NCBI RefSeq assembly: GCF_013366925.1
Contig: NZ_JAALDK010000001.1
Coordinates: 4,643,165 to 4,707,164 of the forward strand
Length of the DNA stretch: 64,000 nucleotides
From: Paraburkholderia youngii
GTDB taxonomy: Bacteria; Pseudomonadota; Gammaproteobacteria; Burkholderiales; Burkholderiaceae
Direction: 5' to 3'
The position numbers and the translations under genes are program-made. Of this stretch, positions 63,332 to 64,000 are shown one piece after another. Below the pieces are notes generated by a model. The model was not told the DNA's origin and did not search any database. It saw only the letters and a program-made list of their open reading frames with translations. The first letter of the stretch is position 1; every line of letters begins with the position of its first letter.

Positions 63332-63991
63332 TCAAATCACTCCGGATTTTAAGGGTACAAAGAAAACGCGATCAAGCCGCGACTCGCGCCATTGCGCGGG
63401 CCCGAGGCGCTCGACCAGCGTCAGCACCTGGCTCTGTCCTTCCTGCGAGCCGACCGGCGCAACCAGACGTCCGCCGATCGCAAGCTGCTCGAGCAGCGCC
63501 TGCGGAACGTCGAGCCCGGCAGCCGCGATCACGATCGCGTCGAACGGCGCCGCCGACGGCAAACCGAGCCGCCCGTCGCCGTAATGCAGCCGGATATTCG
63601 GAATGCGCAGCGGACGCAGATTCGTCTTCGCGCGCTCGGACAGCGGCTTGATGCGTTCAATCGAATAAACCTCGCGCGCGACCTGGCTCAGCACCGCTGC
63701 CTGATAGCCGCAACCGGTGCCGATTTCGAGCACCGTGTTCGGCGCGCGCCCGGCCGCCGCGAGTTCGATCATCCGCGCGACCACGGACGGCTTCGAGATG
63801 GTCTGGTGATGACCGATCGGCAGCGCGGCATCTTCGTACGCCTGAGCCGCAAGACCCGGATCGACGAACATGTGGCGCGGCACCGCCGCCATCGCGTTCA
63901 GCACACGCTGGTCGCTGACGCCATTGGCTCGCAGGCGTTCGACCATCCGTTCGCGAACCCGTTCCGAGGTCAGCGCGAGGGCGTTGTTCAT
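63332..63991 (-). CDS. pcm: Protein-L-isoaspartate O-methyltransferase (possibly 5' incomplete)
   Basis: Repairs isoaspartyl residues in aged proteins using SAM. 219 residues from the ATG at 63991: [20 protein letters not shown] motif [28 protein letters not shown] and GGRLVAPVG. The frame stays open upstream to the window edge, and some Burkholderia Pcm proteins carry an N-terminal extension, so the true start may lie outside. It precedes nlpD and rpoS in the conserved order. Confidence 0.94.
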   Translation of the reverse strand: MNNALALTSERVRERMVERLRANGVSDQRVLNAMAAVPRHMFVDPGLAAQAYEDAALPIGHHQTISKPSVVARMIELAAAGRAPNTVLEIGTGCGYQAAVLSQVAREVYSIERIKPLSERAKTNLRPLRIPNIRLHYGDGRLGLPSAAPFDAIVIAAAGLDVPQALLEQLAIGGRLVAPVGSQEGQSQVLTLVERLGPAQWRESRLDRVFFVPLKSGVI

Positions 63992-64000
63992 CGCGCTGCT

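Overview
The window is chromosomal DNA from a high-GC beta-proteobacterium of the Burkholderiaceae. Paraburkholderia or a close relative is most likely. The inference rests on gene order and protein sequence: tig-clpP-clpX-lon, pcm-nlpD-rpoS, a phaC-phaA-phaB-phaR polyhydroxyalkanoate cluster whose enzymes keep the lengths and catalytic residue numbers of the Cupriavidus enzymes, and ispD-ispF next to mfd. There is no rRNA, insertion sequence, prophage or CRISPR array. The only tRNA is tRNA-Leu(UAG). Almost all of the window reads as core or soft-core genome.

Layout. 1-6 kb (minus): the protein-quality block tig, clpP, clpX and the N-terminal four fifths of lon (its 3' end lies outside the window). 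6-12 kb: glycerate kinase, a MarR regulator, a small conserved protein, tRNA-Leu, a squalene/phytoene-synthase-fold protein without its catalytic aspartates, a DUF1501 Tat-exported protein whose DUF1800 partner survives only as a 3' remnant, and a small secreted protein. 12-15 kb (plus): an OmpR/EnvZ-type two-component pair preceded by phased TGTAAC repeats, then a 2-Cys peroxiredoxin. 15-20 kb: ispD-ispF (isoprenoid precursors) divergent from mfd. 20-23 kb (plus): argE, a threonine/serine dehydratase and mscL. 23-27 kb (minus): a sensor kinase, a wrecked CheY-like receiver gene and a hybrid kinase, apparently a damaged phosphorelay. 27-35 kb: AsmA with a translationally coupled 41-residue membrane protein, FetAB, a secreted protein, and an oxidoreductase divergent from a LysR regulator.

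35-40 kb (minus): ku and ligD, a two-gene non-homologous end-joining system. 40-45 kb: a cytochrome P450 divergent from serB, two small membrane proteins in tandem (one only 43 residues), cystathionine beta-lyase and a secreted protein. 45-50 kb (minus): the beta-ketothiolase bktB, a PfkB sugar kinase directly abutting rimO, and dusC. 50-55 kb (minus): phaC, phaA, phaB and the regulator phaR. With bktB 6 kb away, this gives the cell two thiolases for PHA monomer supply. 55-64 kb: rluD-pgeF divergent from bamD, then rlmD, and the pcm-nlpD-rpoS-exonuclease run that ends at the window edge.

The window holds no large unknown system. The less ordinary items are the internally deleted response regulator inside a kinase pair, two very small membrane proteins with good start signals, the catalytically degenerate phytoene-synthase-fold protein, the decayed DUF1800 partner and the OmpR-like repeats upstream of ompR. 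Most start codons were chosen from ribosome binding sites, the family N-terminus or overlap with the upstream gene. All regulatory calls come from reading sequence and are untested.
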